DNA of 64,000 bases from UBA1447 sp964627535 (GTDB lineage Bacteria; Bacillota; Clostridia; Oscillospirales; Acutalibacteraceae). This document shows positions 61,574 to 64,000 of this stretch, in pieces; positions within the stretch are counted from its first letter, which is position 1; every line of letters begins with the position of its first letter. Under the pieces are notes generated by a model, which was not told where the DNA came from, ran no database searches, and worked only from the letters and a program-made list of their open reading frames with translations. The stretch covers positions 62,001-126,000 of the forward strand of contig CAZVJW010000005.1 in assembly GCA_964627535.1 (NCBI GenBank), given 5' to 3'. A program made the position numbers and the translations under genes.

Positions 61574-61804
61574 GTGGACAAGTTGTTGAAAATTCTAAAT
61601 AAAATAAAACCTGGTACCGATTTCGAGAAAAACAAGAATTTGATTGAAAGCGGCGTTTTGGATTCTTTTGCTATTATTTCTCTTGCATCTGAAATCAGTG
61701 AGGAATTTGATGTTGATGTTACCGTAAAGGATATTCAGCCGGAAAATTTTCATTCAATCGGTGCTATTATGAATATGATTGAACGTTTGCAGGACGAGGG
61801 CTGA
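61574..61804 (+). CDS. acyl carrier protein, DltC-like
   Basis: Carrier protein of 76 aa. The phosphopantetheine attachment serine is Ser31 in GVLDSFAIISL; the rest is the usual four-helix acidic pattern (SEEFDVDVTVKDIQPENF). It would carry the activated amino acid from the ligase to the membrane acyltransferase. It starts at GTG behind AAGGAGA, 16 nt after the ligase gene, and ends 2 nt before the MBOAT gene, so the three are coupled. Confidence 0.88.
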   Translation: MDKLLKILNKIKPGTDFEKNKNLIESGVLDSFAIISLASEISEEFDVDVTVKDIQPENFHSIGAIMNMIERLQDEG

Positions 61805-61806
61805 AA

Positions 61807-63393
61807 ATGAGCTATACGGCAATATCATTTCTTTTTTTTACCGCAACAATAGGAATTGTCTATTTCCTGGTCCCAAAAAAGTTCAGGTGGGTTGTTCTGC
61901 TTACTGGCAGTTATCTTTTTTATTATCTAAATTCCGGATGGCTTACAATTTTCATTTTCTTAACGACACTCTCTATTTATTTCTCGGGCCTTGCCATGAC
62001 GAGAATAAACGATAACTTCGAGTTAAAAAAACCCGACTTGACAAAAGAAGCCCGCAAAAATTTTAAAGCAATAAATGAAAAACAAAAAAAATCGATTGTC
62101 TTTGTCGCACTGTTGATTAATTTCGGAATATTGTTTTTACTGAAATATTTAAATTTTTTCAACGAAAGTATGAATATAGCGTTTCACAGTCTTAATTTGC
62201 AGACAAGATTTTCAGTTACGGATTGGTTAATGCCATTGGGCATTTCATACTATACTTTGCAATCCGTTGGTTACGTTATCGATGTGTACAGAGGAAAGGT
62301 CAAGGCGGAAAGAAATTTCGGTAAGCTGGCGCTGTTTGTTTCGTTCTTTCCGCAGATTGTCGAGGGGCCTATCGGGCGTTATGACAGGCTTTCAGAAACC
62401 CTTTATGAAGGGCACAGCTTTGACTATGACCGTATCCGTAACAGCGGTTTGCTGATTCTTTGGGGTTTTTTCAAGAAAATGATCATTGCCGACAGAGCCG
62501 CACTGCTCGTCAGTACTGTTTTTTCGGATTCCTCAAAGTATTCCGGAATGGCTGTTGTCATTGCGGTTTTGCTCTTCACCCTTCAGATATATGCCGAGTT
62601 CTCGGGCTGTATTGATATCGTTACAGGCGTAGCTCAAGTATTTGGAGTAAAGATTGATGCAAATTTTATGCGGCCTTTCTTTTCGAAATCGATTTCCGAA
62701 TTTTGGCGAAGATGGCATATTACCCTTGGAGCTTGGCTGCGCGATTATGTTTTCTATCCCGTTTCCATGTCAAAGCTTTTCAGAAAATTTTCAAAGAATA
62801 TAAAAGAAACGCTCAATGATCACTTTGCAAAGATTATCCCAATGGCCGCCGCACTTTTCTTTGTCTGGTTCGGAATGGGAATCTGGCACGGTGCCAGTTT
62901 CAAATATATCTTGTACGGCATGTATTATTACATTATTATGACCCTTGGAGAAGCCTTCAAACCCTTGTCGGTAAAGATTCTTTTAAAACTTCGAATTAAT
63001 ATCGAATCAAAATCCTATCACCTGTATCAAATAATGAGAACCTTCATTATTGTGTATTTTGGAATGCTGTTATTCCGTTCGGAAAGCATTTCCGCTGCCT
63101 GGCGGTTGTTCAAGTCAATCTTTACAGGTTTCAGCCTAACCGCAATAACCGACGGTTCGCTTCTGAAACTCGGTTTAAGCAGCAGTGATTATCTTTTGCT
63201 GTTGGCAACGACCCTTATATTAGTAACAGTCGGGGTTTTGCAGGAAAGAGGCTGTAAAATCAGGGAACTCATTACACAAAGAAATATCTTTATACGCTGG
63301 AGTTTTTACCTTGCCGCAATATTCTCGATTGTAATCTTTGGTATATACGGAATCGGTTCTAATGCCGTCACCTTCATTTACGGAAATTTCTAA
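61807..63393 (+). CDS. MBOAT O-acyltransferase, DltB/AlgI-like
   Basis: Polytopic membrane protein of 528 aa. The MBOAT core is clear: SFFPQIVEGPIGRYDRL, SEFWRRWHITLGAWLRDYVF, and the catalytic histidine in GMGIWHGASFKY. It has around eleven hydrophobic segments. It would transfer the carrier-bound acyl or aminoacyl group across the membrane onto an extracellular polymer, teichoic acid in classical Dlt systems. It lies 2 nt after the carrier gene; the partial gene downstream probably encodes its extracytoplasmic partner. Confidence 0.9.
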   Translation: MSYTAISFLFFTATIGIVYFLVPKKFRWVVLLTGSYLFYYLNSGWLTIFIFLTTLSIYFSGLAMTRINDNFELKKPDLTKEARKNFKAINEKQKKSIVFVALLINFGILFLLKYLNFFNESMNIAFHSLNLQTRFSVTDWLMPLGISYYTLQSVGYVIDVYRGKVKAERNFGKLALFVSFFPQIVEGPIGRYDRLSETLYEGHSFDYDRIRNSGLLILWGFFKKMIIADRAALLVSTVFSDSSKYSGMAVVIAVLLFTLQIYAEFSGCIDIVTGVAQVFGVKIDANFMRPFFSKSISEFWRRWHITLGAWLRDYVFYPVSMSKLFRKFSKNIKETLNDHFAKIIPMAAALFFVWFGMGIWHGASFKYILYGMYYYIIMTLGEAFKPLSVKILLKLRINIESKSYHLYQIMRTFIIVYFGMLLFRSESISAAWRLFKSIFTGFSLTAITDGSLLKLGLSSSDYLLLLATTLILVTVGVLQERGCKIRELITQRNIFIRWSFYLAAIFSIVIFGIYGIGSNAVTFIYGNF

Positions 63394-63425
63394 CCGCACA
63401 TTTATAGGGAGAATTATTAATAATT

Positions 63426-64000
63426 ATGACAAATAGAAAGAAAAATGTTTTTGGTCTTTTTCGGGTACTGATCTTTTTGATTGTGTTCCTGCTTTTTTTT
63501 CAGTTTTTTTCTATGCTGTTTATTCCCAAAGACGGAAAGCATGACTTAATATGGACCGAGTATATAACAAAAGCTTATCGCGGTGAAAAAAAAGACTCCA
63601 TTGATGTTGTGCTGATCGGAAACAGCGATCTTTATCGGGGATTTTCGCCGATAGATTGTTGGAAAGATTATTGGATTTCGAGTTGTGTCAGCGGAAAGCC
63701 GTGGCAAAACCCCAAAGGAGCATATAATATTCTTTGTGATACCTTGCGCTATCAAAATCCACGAGTCGTTATTCTTGAAACAGATATGTTTTATTCGGAA
63801 AAGCCAAGAACAAGTTTGAAAAAGCTTGTATTATATGAATTAAAATCATTTAAATCCGACTTTTTCAGCGGAAAAACAACCCTTGTTAAATCACTGAACA
63901 CCCAAAAAGATTTCTTGTTTCGGGCTATGTCAAGATCAAGTTATTCCGGTGAAATTCATAACCTTGACGATGGACTCGAAACAAAGATTAATTACTACTT
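63426..64000 (+). CDS. DltD-like / SGNH-type membrane-anchored protein (partial)
   Basis: Open from the ATG at 63426 to the window end (at least 191 residues), so the C-terminus is missing. One N-terminal membrane helix (VLIFLIVFLLFFQFFSML) is followed by an extracytoplasmic domain that opens with DVVLIGNSDLYRGFSPI, the block containing the nucleophile serine in DltD/SGNH-type proteins, and later VVILETDMFY. It would be the outside partner of the MBOAT. The RBS is AGGGAGAA. Assignment rests on position and this one motif. Confidence 0.7.
   Translation, partial: MTNRKKNVFGLFRVLIFLIVFLLFFQFFSMLFIPKDGKHDLIWTEYITKAYRGEKKDSIDVVLIGNSDLYRGFSPIDCWKDYWISSCVSGKPWQNPKGAYNILCDTLRYQNPRVVILETDMFYSEKPRTSLKKLVLYELKSFKSDFFSGKTTLVKSLNTQKDFLFRAMSRSSYSGEIHNLDDGLETKINYY

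Noticed and set aside
1..64000. CRISPR arrays, tRNA and rRNA genes, insertion sequences with transposases
   Set aside because: None were recognised: no regularly spaced repeats, no tRNA-like cloverleaf sequence noticed, and no transposase among the open frames.

Overview
The window looks like a chromosomal segment of an uncultured, Gram-positive-type anaerobe of the class Clostridia (Oscillospirales/Ruminococcaceae-like). The pointers are strong GGAGG-type ribosome binding sites, frequent TTG and GTG starts, lipoprotein signal peptides, a Dlt-like envelope operon, a PdaA-type deacetylase and many secreted or cytoplasmic glycan-active enzymes. No rRNA, tRNA, CRISPR array, transposase or complete prophage was recognised. 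The taxonomic placement is inference from gene content.

Layout. 0.1-3 kb: aspS and a nitroreductase. 3.2-9.0 kb: an oligopeptide ABC transporter (oppBCDF) followed by a lipoprotein binding protein whose segments are in circularly permuted order. 9.2-21.6 kb: carbohydrate metabolism, with GH29 alpha-fucosidase, ABM monooxygenase, FMN reductase, an IolD-like TPP enzyme, a Gfo/Idh/MocA dehydrogenase, an RpiB-like isomerase, a secreted DUF4838 protein, a secreted propeller-like protein, GNAT, a Cys-type sulfatase and a PIG-L deacetylase. 21.7-24.2 kb: serC-serA (serine biosynthesis). 24.2-29.5 kb: polysaccharide deacetylase, an ECF sigma factor with a membrane-anchored beta-propeller partner, and a lipoprotein. 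29.9-38.5 kb: a glycosidase-like protein, a second DUF4838 protein, GH2 beta-galactosidase, and a membrane protein flanked by two copies of a small ORF.

38.8-43.8 kb is visibly A+T-richer than its surroundings and looks acquired. It holds a single-chain nuclease-methyltransferase-specificity enzyme coupled to a small protein with a HEPN-type R-x4-H motif, plus a frameshifted gene remnant. 44-49.4 kb (minus strand): an AlbA_2/HATPase regulator with a palindromic upstream region, a membrane protein, GH32, and a secreted apiosidase-like (DUF4038) protein. 49.5-53.6 kb: an HTH-membrane regulator, GNAT and GH2 beta-mannosidase.

53.6-58.7 kb holds a compact three-gene module (TerB_N/TerB_C protein, BrxD-like ATPase, Lhr-like DEVH helicase). 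It resembles the accessory half of some BREX loci but stands alone, and it is the best candidate for an undescribed defence or DNA-processing system. 58.8-64 kb: a secreted Ca2+-dependent PI-PLC, then a Dlt-like operon in the order A-C-B-D, cut by the window end.

The main theme is import and breakdown of host or plant glycans (fucose, sulfate ester, galactose, mannose and fructose linkages). Two probable genome-defence loci and several families of short palindromic intergenic repeats lie among these genes.
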